A DNA stretch of 64,000 nt. It comes from Parapedobacter defluvii. GTDB taxonomy: Bacteria > Bacteroidota > Bacteroidia > Sphingobacteriales > Sphingobacteriaceae. Below are positions 8,808 to 17,900 of the stretch, one piece after another. Under the pieces are notes generated by a model. That model had not been told where the DNA came from. It saw nothing but the letters and a program-made list of their open reading frames with translations, and made no database searches. The stretch covers positions 124,380 to 188,379 of the forward strand of contig NZ_BMIK01000010.1 in NCBI RefSeq assembly GCF_014642075.1, read 5' to 3'. A program made the translations under genes and the position numbers. The first letter of the stretch is position 1; the number at the start of each line of letters is the position of its first letter.

Positions 8808-10583
8808 ATGAAACGCATTGCCCTTATCTGCTATTTCTTTTCGTTAACCGCCTCTGTGTGCGGCCAGCGGTTAACGATGCAATTGGACAGCGTACATCCG
8901 CTACTCGCAGCGGACCGACACGGGGATACGATACGCCAATACCTTCGGTACACCTATTATAGTTTTCCGGCGCCTCGGTTTTACCGGGAAAGTGCCAACC
9001 ATAGGACAGACTTGAAAGAGCCCTATCTGCAAATGGGCGCATTTTATTCGAAGTCACTGACAATCACCCCCCCTTATGCTCACCAAAAAATACCGGAATT
9101 AAGGAATTATGAAGCCGATTCGTCCAACTATTATGTGAGTGCTGTAGGTAGTTATCCGGGCAAATATGCAATCCCGATTTTCGATTCGACGGGTATTATC
9201 ATTACGGTGAACGGAATCAGTAGCCGCAATGCGGATCAATATGAGTTCCGCGTACTTGAAGATCAAACCCGCGAGGTGCTCCCCTGGACGAAACCCCATC
9301 TATTTACGAAAGCATACATGTTAACCCAAATCGAAGTCCCCGGCCAGGAGGATGAAGAGATGACCTATTTGGGACACTTTAAACAGGCGTTCGGTAAAAG
9401 CCTCACATTTGAAGTGAGGCGGGTTGATCTTTCCAACGTAGTTCAAGTCAGGATGTCGGCATTATGGGTACAGCGTACACCTGCTGTACTGGGCACCTTT
9501 ACATTTGCCGAACTCGCTGATTTTTTGAAAATTTTTAAAAAACAATGGGCACCCGATGAATTATCGGTACGGATGGTCGACTGGGCCAGCGATTCCGTTT
9601 TACTCCGACCCCGACACGTGTTTGAACCGAACGAAAGTAGCCTGATTTTCTACCTCGATGATATTGTCGACAGGAAAGAAGTCATTGAATACAATGTGGT
9701 TAACGGTAACGACAGCACGGGATGGCAGGCCAATGACTTCGACCTGAACTTCATCTGGATCAAAGACCTGCAACCGGATGATTATATTCTCAAGATCCGC
9801 TACAGCGTACAACGCCATAATGTTTGTACCTATCCCTTCAGCATTGCGGCCGCATGGTACCAGACTGCCTGGTTTAAATTAACGATGGTTTTAGCCGTAC
9901 TGTCAGCCTCGGGTGTGCTCGCCTTGCTTTGGAAATCAGCTAGGCAACGCACGCTGCTTGCCACACAGCAGGTACAACGGCAATTGGCGCAGACGGAATT
10001 AAAGTCCATCCGTTCACAGTTTAACCCCCACTTCGTGTTCAATGCCTTGAGCTCCATCCAAGGGCTGGTGACCAAGGGCGATAATAAAACGGCCAATCAG
10101 TATTTGAGTACCTTTAGCACACTGATGCGGGAGTCACTGCTGCGGAGCAAAGACGAATTTACCAGCCTGGCCACGGAAATAAAGCTCATGGATAACTATC
10201 TTAAGCTGGAACAGCTGCGTTTCGGATTCACCTACGATATCGAAGTGGAGCCCGGTATTGATACCCACGCATTGGAAGTTCCGGGATTGCTGTTGCAGCC
10301 CTTGGTTGAAAATGCCATCAAACATGGCGCAGCACCTTTATACAAACAAGGTGCCTTGAAGATACGGGTGTACATAAAAAACGACGACCTGCTCTTTAAT
10401 ATCCAAGACAATGGCAACGGCTTTGAAGAACAGAATGAGACCGCCGGATTTGGATTGAGATTGACCCATGAACGGATCCGCCTGCTTAATTCAATGCTTG
10501 AACGGCAACGGATGGAATTGGCTATTGGCCGTAACGACGGATTGACCGAGGTTTGCATTCAATTTAAAAACTGGTTATTATGA
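8808..10583 (+). CDS. LytS-type sensor histidine kinase (His_kinase family)
   Basis: 591 residues. A signal-anchor-like N-terminus precedes a periplasmic region of about 320 residues. One membrane helix follows at about 350-375 (KLTMVLAVLSASGVLALLW), then a cytoplasmic kinase. The His_kinase (PF06580-type) box QFNPHFVFNALSSIQG contains the phosphoacceptor His408. The ATP-binding elements LLLQPLVENAIKHG and FNIQDNGNGF follow. Its stop overlaps the start of the LytTR regulator by four bases (ATGA), so the two are translationally coupled. The periplasmic sensor region resembles no domain I can name. Position after a barrel protein suggests it senses an envelope or extracellular signal; that is inference. 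Confidence 0.93.
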   Translation: MKRIALICYFFSLTASVCGQRLTMQLDSVHPLLAADRHGDTIRQYLRYTYYSFPAPRFYRESANHRTDLKEPYLQMGAFYSKSLTITPPYAHQKIPELRNYEADSSNYYVSAVGSYPGKYAIPIFDSTGIIITVNGISSRNADQYEFRVLEDQTREVLPWTKPHLFTKAYMLTQIEVPGQEDEEMTYLGHFKQAFGKSLTFEVRRVDLSNVVQVRMSALWVQRTPAVLGTFTFAELADFLKIFKKQWAPDELSVRMVDWASDSVLLRPRHVFEPNESSLIFYLDDIVDRKEVIEYNVVNGNDSTGWQANDFDLNFIWIKDLQPDDYILKIRYSVQRHNVCTYPFSIAAAWYQTAWFKLTMVLAVLSASGVLALLWKSARQRTLLATQQVQRQLAQTELKSIRSQFNPHFVFNALSSIQGLVTKGDNKTANQYLSTFSTLMRESLLRSKDEFTSLATEIKLMDNYLKLEQLRFGFTYDIEVEPGIDTHALEVPGLLLQPLVENAIKHGAAPLYKQGALKIRVYIKNDDLLFNIQDNGNGFEEQNETAGFGLRLTHERIRLLNSMLERQRMELAIGRNDGLTEVCIQFKNWLL

Positions 10584-11335
10584 TACGTACCATACTGATA
10601 GACGACGAACAACGTAACATCGAAAACCTCCAGGGCTTGCTTCAGGAATATTGCCCCGCCGTGCAGGTAATAGCCACCGCGATGGACGTAGATGAGGCTG
10701 TCGGGAAAATCCGCGATCTCCAACCGGATTTACTGCTGTTGGACATCCATATGCCCGGGAAGAACGGTTTTGAGGTGCTAAAGGCGTTGCCCGACCAATC
10801 TGTTGAAGTCATTTTCGTAACGGCTTTTGACCAATATGCGATACAGGCGATCAAATTCTCTGCCATCGATTACCTGCTGAAACCGGTAGACATCGACGAT
10901 TTGAAAACAGCCATCGCTAAGGTGGAGACGAAAATCGGAAACCGTTCCAATCCACAAGTGGCAAACCTACTGGAAATGCTGAAACATCAGGGAACGAAGG
11001 AAGAGCACCGCCTCGCCCTATCTAGCCTGAAAGAGACGCGGTTTGTACGGCCTGCTGATATCATCCGCTGCGAATCGTCCAATGCATATACCAGCTTCTT
11101 CCTGGTAACAGGTGAATCGGTCGTTGTGTCGCGACCTATTTTCGAGTATTCCGAACTATTGGCAGATTACGGATTCATCCGTTGCCATCAATCGCATTTG
11201 ATTAACCGGAAATATATAAAAAGCTTGCTCAAAGAAGACAGCGGTTATCTGCTATTGGAAGACGATTCCAAAATACCGATTTCGAGGAATAAAAAAGAAA
11301 CCGTACTAAATAAACTGTTAACACATTTTAAGTAG
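10580..11335 (+). CDS. LytTR-family response regulator
   Basis: 251 residues. The receiver domain (1-120) has the acidic pair in LIDDEQ, the phosphoacceptor Asp55 in LLLLDIHMPG, the switch Thr in FVTAFD and the Lys in YLLKPVD. The LytTR DNA-binding domain fills about residues 145-250 (EETRFVRPADIIRCESSNAY-like region, FIRCHQSHLINRKYI, IPISRNKK). It overlaps the kinase gene by 4 bp. LytTR regulators bind paired direct repeats; the 12-bp repeat at 5969-5999 upstream of the cluster is a candidate target. Confidence 0.95.
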   Translation: MIRTILIDDEQRNIENLQGLLQEYCPAVQVIATAMDVDEAVGKIRDLQPDLLLLDIHMPGKNGFEVLKALPDQSVEVIFVTAFDQYAIQAIKFSAIDYLLKPVDIDDLKTAIAKVETKIGNRSNPQVANLLEMLKHQGTKEEHRLALSSLKETRFVRPADIIRCESSNAYTSFFLVTGESVVVSRPIFEYSELLADYGFIRCHQSHLINRKYIKSLLKEDSGYLLLEDDSKIPISRNKKETVLNKLLTHFK

Positions 11336-11339
11336 CGAG

Positions 11340-12863
11340 ATGATAAAGTCAATATTAAAGCTAATTTATAGGGCGTGTTTTCTTTCGTTGGCCCTCTTTA
11401 CACCCCTAATCGGATCTTCACAAGATAAAATTACAACGCGAAAAATGCAGCGGGATTCACTTATCCAGCATTTCGGCAAGCCGGGTTATTTCGTGTTACG
11501 CGGGAAGGTACAACATTTCGATGAGGATTTCTTTGAGTTGGGGATGACTACCTACCTCGACGTTGTTACGAAAGCAGTGCCGATAAAGCCCGATGGTACA
11601 TTCAGTGAACAGTTTGAAGTCAGTAATACACAGGACATTTATCTGTATCTACCCGGAAGCCGGACCATCATCCTATCCGTTTGCGAAAACGATACACTAA
11701 CCTTGAATTGGGACCAACATGCACTGCTCGAATCCCTGAGCATACACAGTGAAGATCCGGTGAGAAACACGCAGCTCCAGGTACAGCGGGAAATTTACCA
11801 GAAACACCGTGTTGCCCTGATCGAGCTGCGGAATGAACTCCACGAGAATAAAGACACTTACACGCCTGCCGAAAAATACGAACGGATAAATGGAAGGTAC
11901 AACGCCGTGCTGGAAACCGTACTTGACCATGCAGACAGTGGTAAAGCCGATCTTGACCGGATATTGCTGGCGCAGTATTACAACTTTACCAACCTCTTGA
12001 TTGACCAACAACTCTACCCTACCTTTCGCTTGCGGGCCGTGTTGGATACCGTACCCGACTATGCGGTCTTCAAACTGGATGACCCTTTTCCTTGGTACGA
12101 TGAAAGCCATTTCATCCATATTCCCGACTTCCGTGATTTTTATATGGCGACCACAAGCAAGGCAAATCCATATATGGGAACCAAAACGATAAATGGAGGA
12201 AGCGAACAGGTAAATTTCCCGATAACGTGGTATCATCGGGTGCGCGCTTCCCAGGGTTCGGACATTATGCAGGACTGGCTAATGGCGCAGGAATTAACCC
12301 GATATCTCAGACAGACTCCCTTTGATTATATAAAAGATGCATATACTCTATTTATTGAGGAGTGTAAAACCCCATTTTTCAAATCAGAAACGGAACAGCT
12401 TTATGCCCGTATGCAAAATATCTATCCAGGCAGAGAAGCTCCTCCTTTTACGTTAAAAAATGAAGCGGGCCAAGCGGTCTCTTTAGCCGATTTCAAGGGA
12501 AAAGTAGTATACATTGATTTCTGGGGGGTATATTGTGCGCCCTGCATGTACGATATCCAGCACTATGTACCAAAGGTACACGAGTACTACAAAGATAAAG
12601 ACGTGGTATTTGTCAACATCTGCGTAGACGTAGGCGAAGCGCAGTGGAAAGCCGCTCTCAAACAACAGGAATTACACGGTGTGAACTTGATTGCCGAGGG
12701 CTGGAGCAGGCATCCCGTCTGCCAAGCATATAACGTTCATGCCATTCCACAATATATCTTGATTAACCGAGACGGTACCATTGCCAATAACAATCCCCAA
12801 CGTCCGGGTCAATTGACGGCAAGATTGGGCAACAATCAAATCGACGAAGCATTAGCTAAATAA
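11340..12863 (+). CDS. Exported TlpA-like thioredoxin-fold protein
   Basis: 507 residues. An N-terminal signal peptide (LSLALFTPLIGSSQ) is followed by a long region of about 340 residues, partly like the DUF4369 beta domain. A C-terminal TlpA/AhpC-TSA thioredoxin domain starts at about 365 (PPFTLKNEAGQAVSLADFKG), with active-site CAPC at 399-402 in WGVYCAPCMYD and the cis-Pro in VHAIPQYILI. It probably acts as a periplasmic thiol-disulfide oxidoreductase. The gene starts 4 bases after the regulator stop, so it lies in the same operon as the LytS/LytTR pair. Its substrate is unknown; the neighbouring barrel or sensor are possible partners. Confidence 0.9.
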   Translation: MIKSILKLIYRACFLSLALFTPLIGSSQDKITTRKMQRDSLIQHFGKPGYFVLRGKVQHFDEDFFELGMTTYLDVVTKAVPIKPDGTFSEQFEVSNTQDIYLYLPGSRTIILSVCENDTLTLNWDQHALLESLSIHSEDPVRNTQLQVQREIYQKHRVALIELRNELHENKDTYTPAEKYERINGRYNAVLETVLDHADSGKADLDRILLAQYYNFTNLLIDQQLYPTFRLRAVLDTVPDYAVFKLDDPFPWYDESHFIHIPDFRDFYMATTSKANPYMGTKTINGGSEQVNFPITWYHRVRASQGSDIMQDWLMAQELTRYLRQTPFDYIKDAYTLFIEECKTPFFKSETEQLYARMQNIYPGREAPPFTLKNEAGQAVSLADFKGKVVYIDFWGVYCAPCMYDIQHYVPKVHEYYKDKDVVFVNICVDVGEAQWKAALKQQELHGVNLIAEGWSRHPVCQAYNVHAIPQYILINRDGTIANNNPQRPGQLTARLGNNQIDEALAK

Positions 12864-12947
12864 GTATTACCAGCCGGCCACAGGTCTCACAGGCCGAATC
12901 GTAGGTAGTAAATTGCGTGCAGGAATCCTATATTCGCAACGGAAAGA

Positions 12948-13643
12948 ATGGTACTCGATATCCTGTATAAAGACGAACACTTGATCGCGGTTAACAAACC
13001 CGCTGGACTGTTGGTGCACCGTTCGTCAATCGCGAACGATGCGTCACAGTTTGCACTTCAGCTGTTGCGGGACCAGATCGGACAACTGGTTTACCCGGCC
13101 CATCGGTTGGACCGAAAAACCAGTGGTATACTTTTGTTTTCACTTGATAAAGCCAGCGACAGCAAGATGCAGCAACTATTCGCCTCCCGGCAGACGCACA
13201 AGACCTATCTGGCGATATTGCGGGGCTACACGCCGCAAAAAGGCCAGATAGACTACCCGTTAAAAAAGGAAAACGGCAGCATGCAGGATGCATTGACCCG
13301 CTTTTCTACCGTGGCAACCGCAGAAATATCACTTCCCTTCGGCAAGCACCAGACGTCACGCTACTCACTCGTTGAAGCCCGGCCGGAGACCGGCAGGATG
13401 CATCAGCTGCGACGGCATTTCGCACATATCCTACACCCCATTATCGGGGACCGGCCCCACGGCTGCAATAAACAGAACAGACTCTGGAAGCAAACGTTTC
13501 ACATGGACACCCTGTTATTGCATGCAAGCAAACTGCATTTCAGACACCCCATCACCGGACTGGATTTGACTATTAAAGCCCCACTCCAATCGGAGTTCAA
13601 GCGGGCGCTATCGATTTTGAATTTGTACCCGGAGCAACTGTAA
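12948..13643 (+). CDS. RluA-family pseudouridine synthase, TruC-like
   Basis: 231 residues. The catalytic motif AHRLDRKTSGILLFS contains Asp55. The N-terminus DEHLIAVNKPAGLLVH and the later ARPETGRMHQLRRH are typical of the RluA/TruC group. There is no S4 domain, and the length fits TruC, which makes pseudouridine 65 in tRNA. Assignment to TruC rather than another short RluA-type enzyme rests on length and the missing S4 domain. It converges on metA with 30 bases between the stops. Confidence 0.85.
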   Translation: MVLDILYKDEHLIAVNKPAGLLVHRSSIANDASQFALQLLRDQIGQLVYPAHRLDRKTSGILLFSLDKASDSKMQQLFASRQTHKTYLAILRGYTPQKGQIDYPLKKENGSMQDALTRFSTVATAEISLPFGKHQTSRYSLVEARPETGRMHQLRRHFAHILHPIIGDRPHGCNKQNRLWKQTFHMDTLLLHASKLHFRHPITGLDLTIKAPLQSEFKRALSILNLYPEQL

Positions 13644-13673
13644 AAACGGTGTATACACATTTCCCCAATGTCA

Positions 13674-14609
13674 TCAACCGTTGTGTTTGATTTCTTCCAA
13701 ATGTGCTATTTCCGCCAGTTCAAAGGGGGTTTCCTGGTAAACGAAATAATTTAACCAGTTGTTGAACAGCAGATTCGCATGGCTTGTCCAACGGACAACG
13801 GGTGGATTTTCCGGATTATCTGCTGCGTAATAATGCTTCGGCACATCGATTGGAGCACCTTTTTCCAGGTCCCTTACGTATTCTTCATGGAGTGTCCGGG
13901 GCGCATATTCAGAATGTCCGGTCAAATAAAATTCACGGCCTCCGCGCGATGCAAGGATAGCTGCCCCCGCTTCGTCTGATTCCGACAGAATCGCAACCTC
14001 TTCCGAATTGATGTCTTCAAGGGTGGTATGACGGCTATGCGGAATGTAAAACTCATCGTCGAAACCACGGAACAATGGATGCCTTTTATCAACTGCGGTA
14101 TGCTTGAACACTCCGAACAGCTTCTTGTCCAACGGAATTTTTTTGACCCCGTAAAAATGGTACAGTGCTGCTTGGGAGGCCCAACAGATATACAGTGTCG
14201 ACGTGACGTGTTTTCTCGCCCAATCGAAAATCATCCGGATTTCATCCCAGTAGGATACTTCTTCGAATTCAAGCATCTCCACGGGCGCGCCGGTAATGAT
14301 CATTCCGTCGTAATAATTTTCCGAGACCTCCCTGAAACCTTTGTAGAATAATTCCAGGTGCTCCAAGGGCGTATTTTTAGGCGTATGGGTATCCAAACGG
14401 AGAAATTCAACCTCAACCTGCAGCGGGTTATTGGATAGCAACCGGATAAAATCCGTCTCCGTTGAAATCTTCAGCGGCATCAGATTCAGGATAATGACAC
14501 GCATCGGACGGATGTCCTGTGTATTCGCCCGCAGGTCATTCATCACAAATATATTCTCATTTTTGAGTTGCGCGATCGCTGGAAGATTGTCTGGTATTTT
14601 TACTGGCAT
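13674..14609 (-). CDS. metAA: Homoserine O-acyltransferase MetA, predicted acetyl-CoA-specific
   Basis: 311 residues from the ATG at 14609; an upstream extension of 40 residues lacks family similarity. The catalytic Cys142 lies in LYICWASQA, and the His/Glu pair in YLTGHSEY. Residue 111 is Glu (GAPVEMLEF). From published work on MetA, Glu at this position accompanies acetyl-CoA use, while Gly accompanies succinyl-CoA use as in E. coli. The enzyme therefore probably makes O-acetylhomoserine for methionine synthesis. The numbering matches the B. cereus-type enzyme without gaps up to Cys142. A predicted promoter leaves a leader of about 27 bases, too short for a SAM riboswitch. Confidence 0.92.
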   Translation of the reverse strand: MPVKIPDNLPAIAQLKNENIFVMNDLRANTQDIRPMRVIILNLMPLKISTETDFIRLLSNNPLQVEVEFLRLDTHTPKNTPLEHLELFYKGFREVSENYYDGMIITGAPVEMLEFEEVSYWDEIRMIFDWARKHVTSTLYICWASQAALYHFYGVKKIPLDKKLFGVFKHTAVDKRHPLFRGFDDEFYIPHSRHTTLEDINSEEVAILSESDEAGAAILASRGGREFYLTGHSEYAPRTLHEEYVRDLEKGAPIDVPKHYYAADNPENPPVVRWTSHANLLFNNWLNYFVYQETPFELAEIAHLEEIKHNG

Positions 14610-14640
14610 GCTATTCTCTCGTCCCCCTTTAATTTGTGAA

Positions 14641-14648
14641 CAAAAATA
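14641..14648 (-). promoter_or_regulatory. Putative -7 element of metAA promoter
   Basis: The minus strand reads TATTTTTG, matching TAnnTTTG, ending 31 bases before the metAA ATG. No clear TTG is found 19-20 bases upstream, so support rests on the -7 box alone. Confidence 0.4.
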
Positions 14649-14682
14649 AGGAGAATTTTGGGGTTTACAGAACTTTGAGCCT

Positions 14683-14916
14683 TTACAGGTTATTTTTTTC
14701 GCGGACAGCGATTGCCTGTCCGATCGCATTTACCTCCTCGTCCAACCCAAAAAGCGGGATTCCTGACTCAGGATCGAGTTTGAGCCATTGGCTTTCGGTG
14801 TCTTTTTGTATCTGCAGGTATTCTTTTCCTTCCTTATAGATGGTATATACACCTTCTTCTTCGGGAAAAACGGAATAGGTGTACTCGAAGATTTCGATAT
14901 CAAAGGGCTCTATCAT
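14683..14916 (-). CDS. Small hypothetical acidic protein
   Basis: 77 residues from the ATG at 14916 (MIEPFDIEIFEY). A GTG at 14970 would extend it by 18 residues into the end of sbcC, which I judge less likely. The protein is acidic, with no membrane segment, and a beta-rich pattern (YTYSVFPEEEGVYTIYKEG). It lies 34 bases downstream of sbcC on the same strand and may be the last gene of the sbcD-sbcC transcript. I do not recognise the family. It could be a small cytosolic protein conserved beside sbcC in relatives, which a neighbourhood search would show. Confidence 0.6.
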   Translation of the reverse strand: MIEPFDIEIFEYTYSVFPEEEGVYTIYKEGKEYLQIQKDTESQWLKLDPESGIPLFGLDEEVNAIGQAIAVREKNNL

Positions 14917-14950
14917 GCGATCATTTTTAGATCGTAAAGATCGTAAAATT

Positions 14951-17900
14951 TTATGAAACAATTTCGACACTGCTCCGCCCGCTGTGCAGCTTGCTCACTT
15001 TGATCTGCACCGGTATCCGCTCGGTCATTTCCTGCACGTGCGAAATCACCCCTACCTTGCGTCCCTGGTTATGCAGGCGCTCCAGCGCATCCATTGCGAT
15101 GTTGAGTGTGTTCGGATCCAGCGAGCCGAATCCCTCGTCAATAAACAAAGACTCGACGTTCATGCGGCTGGCCGATAACGAGGCTAGTCCCAATGCCAAA
15201 GCCAGGGAGACCAGGAAGGATTCGCCACCCGAAAGGGAATATACGGTACGCACTTCATCGCCCATGTCCTGATCCAATACCTGTAGGCCCAGCGTATGCG
15301 GTATCCGCTCCAACCGATAGCGTTTGGATAGTACTTCCAAATGCACATTGGCGTAACCAAGCAACACATCCAGCGTGTATTCCTGTGCTACCTGCCGAAA
15401 TTTCTTACCATCGGCCGAGCCGATAATTTCATTCAGCTTGGACCAATTTTCCACCACCGCAGCCTGTGCCTGTATAGTGGCCAGCAAATCGCCCAGACGT
15501 TGCTTATTGGCTTCGTCCTGCTTTAACCGGAATCCGATTTCGTTGTGTTCCCGAAGGGATTCGGACCGGCTGGCCTGCTGTTGTTCCAATTTCAGCCTCA
15601 GATCACCTACGGTTTGGTCAGACGGCCGCTTTATTTCGTGTTGGGTAAGTTGCCGCTGGCGCTCCTCCCATACAGACATGGCTTGGGTAACGGCACGTTC
15701 AATGGCAGAAAGCGCTTCTCGCTCGCCGGCAATCCACTCCGCGGGATGCGAAAGTAATGCCCTCAGTGCAGTCCGGTCCAGTGCGACGTGCTGCCTGCCC
15801 CGGTAATCCGCTAACCATTGTTCTATGTTTACGGTCAGCTCACGCGCACGCTTATCCAACCGGGCAATCTCACGCTCGGCTTCGCTGATAATCGCATCCA
15901 TTTGGGTTTTTTCCGTTTGAAGATGTGTTTGGAGTTGCCTTTGGGTATTTAACCGATCCTGTGCATGGACCACGTGCTGCTTCAACCGGGATTCTACCGC
16001 TTCAATTGCTTCTCCGTTAAAAATGGATCGGCGGGTTTCACTGAGCACGTGATAAGCGGCCTGTTTATCGGCGAGATCCTGCGCTGCCTGGGTGACATCC
16101 GCGGTTAAGGCTTGTTCTTCCGTTACTATACCGGCGATCGTAGCCCGCAATATATCAAGCGTGTTACGGTCGCGTTCCAATGCTTCGATTGTTTGCTTCC
16201 ATTCGTCTGCAAAGGAGCGGATGCTTTCCACAAAAATGTCGGGCCGGTCTTTCCAATTGGCAATCCACAGGTCGTCGGGGAAATTGGACTGCAACGAAGT
16301 CAGCGTATCTTCGAGGCTGACGGTACCGTCGGCTTGCTCAGATCGGGCATGAGCAAGACGTTCGTTGAGTACCTGGATAGCCAGCTCCACATCTTTCACT
16401 GCGTTGGCGGTATCCATATGTGCGGTTTGCAGGTTTTGCCACGTTTGCCGGAGAACTTCCCGCTCGGATTGCAACAGTTGATGGTGTTCAAGTTGCTCAG
16501 CAACAGCTTCCCGCCGGGCTTTGGTTTGAGTGAGTTGCCCCACGAGCCAGTCGTCCCGCTCTTCCTCCGCAATATCCGTACAGGTTGCGCTGATGGCGAA
16601 ATTCTTCCATGCGTTGGTCAGTGACAGAAGTTCGGCCTCGCCTGTTTGCCGGTCGGCTTCCAGCGTAGCGATGGTTTGCCGCAACGAATCGACCGACTGC
16701 GTCAGTTGGCTGTGACGGGTCAGCTGTTCACCATACGCTGCTTCAAGGGTTTCATGGGCTTTCCTTAACTCATCCAGCACATGGTTAAGCTGTGGATTTT
16801 CATGGACATAAGGATGCATTTCGCTGCCGCATACCGGACAGGGTTGTCCTGCTACCAATTCTGCCCGAAGCGCTTCCACATTTTCAGATGCGGCCAGGGT
16901 GGCCTTTTCCAGCATCGCAGCTGAGGCTCTGCGCTGTTCGGTGACAGCCTGTAGAGCCATAGCCGCTGCTGTAAGCTGTACTTCCTGATCAGCCAATTCC
17001 CTGCGGGCATTTGCTATTTTTTCCGTTAAGGTATGTGCAGCCTGCAGGGCTTTTCCCACTTGCCGCCATACCTGAAGCGCACCGTGGATATCCTCTGACC
17101 GGACGCTTAGCCCTTTGCTCTCCTCCTGCAATTGCTCGGCAGGGATCATCGAGAGCTCCTTTTGCAGGGCATCAAGCTGGGTTGTGGTTTCGCTTACTTC
17201 TTTGGTAAGGTTTTCAGCACGTTGGGCCAGTTGCATATAGTCAACGTTCTTCGCTTTGATTTCGGCTTCGTACCGGGCTACATGCTCCGAGGCCTTTTCG
17301 ACCGCCTCCAATTGCTTCCGGGCATCGCCAAGCTTAGCTATGATGAGTGTACAGTTTTCGGCTACCGACCGGCGGTTGCTGCGTTTTTCCTTCCATTCCT
17401 GCCGCTTGTCGATTTGTTGGGTTAGCGCTTCGGCTTCGTGCTGCTCTTGTGACAGGCGCTGACGGCTGTGCTCCCATTTCGCTTTGCGGGCATCCAATTG
17501 CTGCTGAGCGTCGGCAACTTCAGCCTCTTTGGCCTGTAATTGCGCATCCAGCTTTTTAGCAGTATCCAGCAGGGGCTTGGCTTCTTCCTGGGTGGTAACC
17601 TGTGCCTCCAGGTATTGAGTTGCTTCGACCACGGATGCTTCAGCTTCTGCAACTTGTTGGGTCAATAACTGTTGCTGCGACCGGGCTTCTTCGCATGCTT
17701 CCCGCCTGCGGATGAGTTGCCCGTCGGTTTCATGCAGCGCATCCACCCACGTGCGGGTGGGTTGAACCTGCTCTACCTGTTTCAGGTAGTTTCCGCGCTG
17801 CGCAGATTGCTCCTTTTCGGCAAGGCGTTCCCGGAGGGCATGTGCCGCCTCCCGTACCTGCGCCTGGTAACTGTTCAGATCTTCGTGCCATTTGATTTCA

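Noticed and set aside
12864-12947. Short CGGCC/GGCCG hairpin after the TlpA-like gene
   Set aside because: Stem of five pairs without a T run; too weak for a terminator.
14610-14682. Possible SAM riboswitch before metAA
   Set aside because: The gap is short, no conserved riboswitch core was seen, and the -7 box leaves only about 27 bases of leader.
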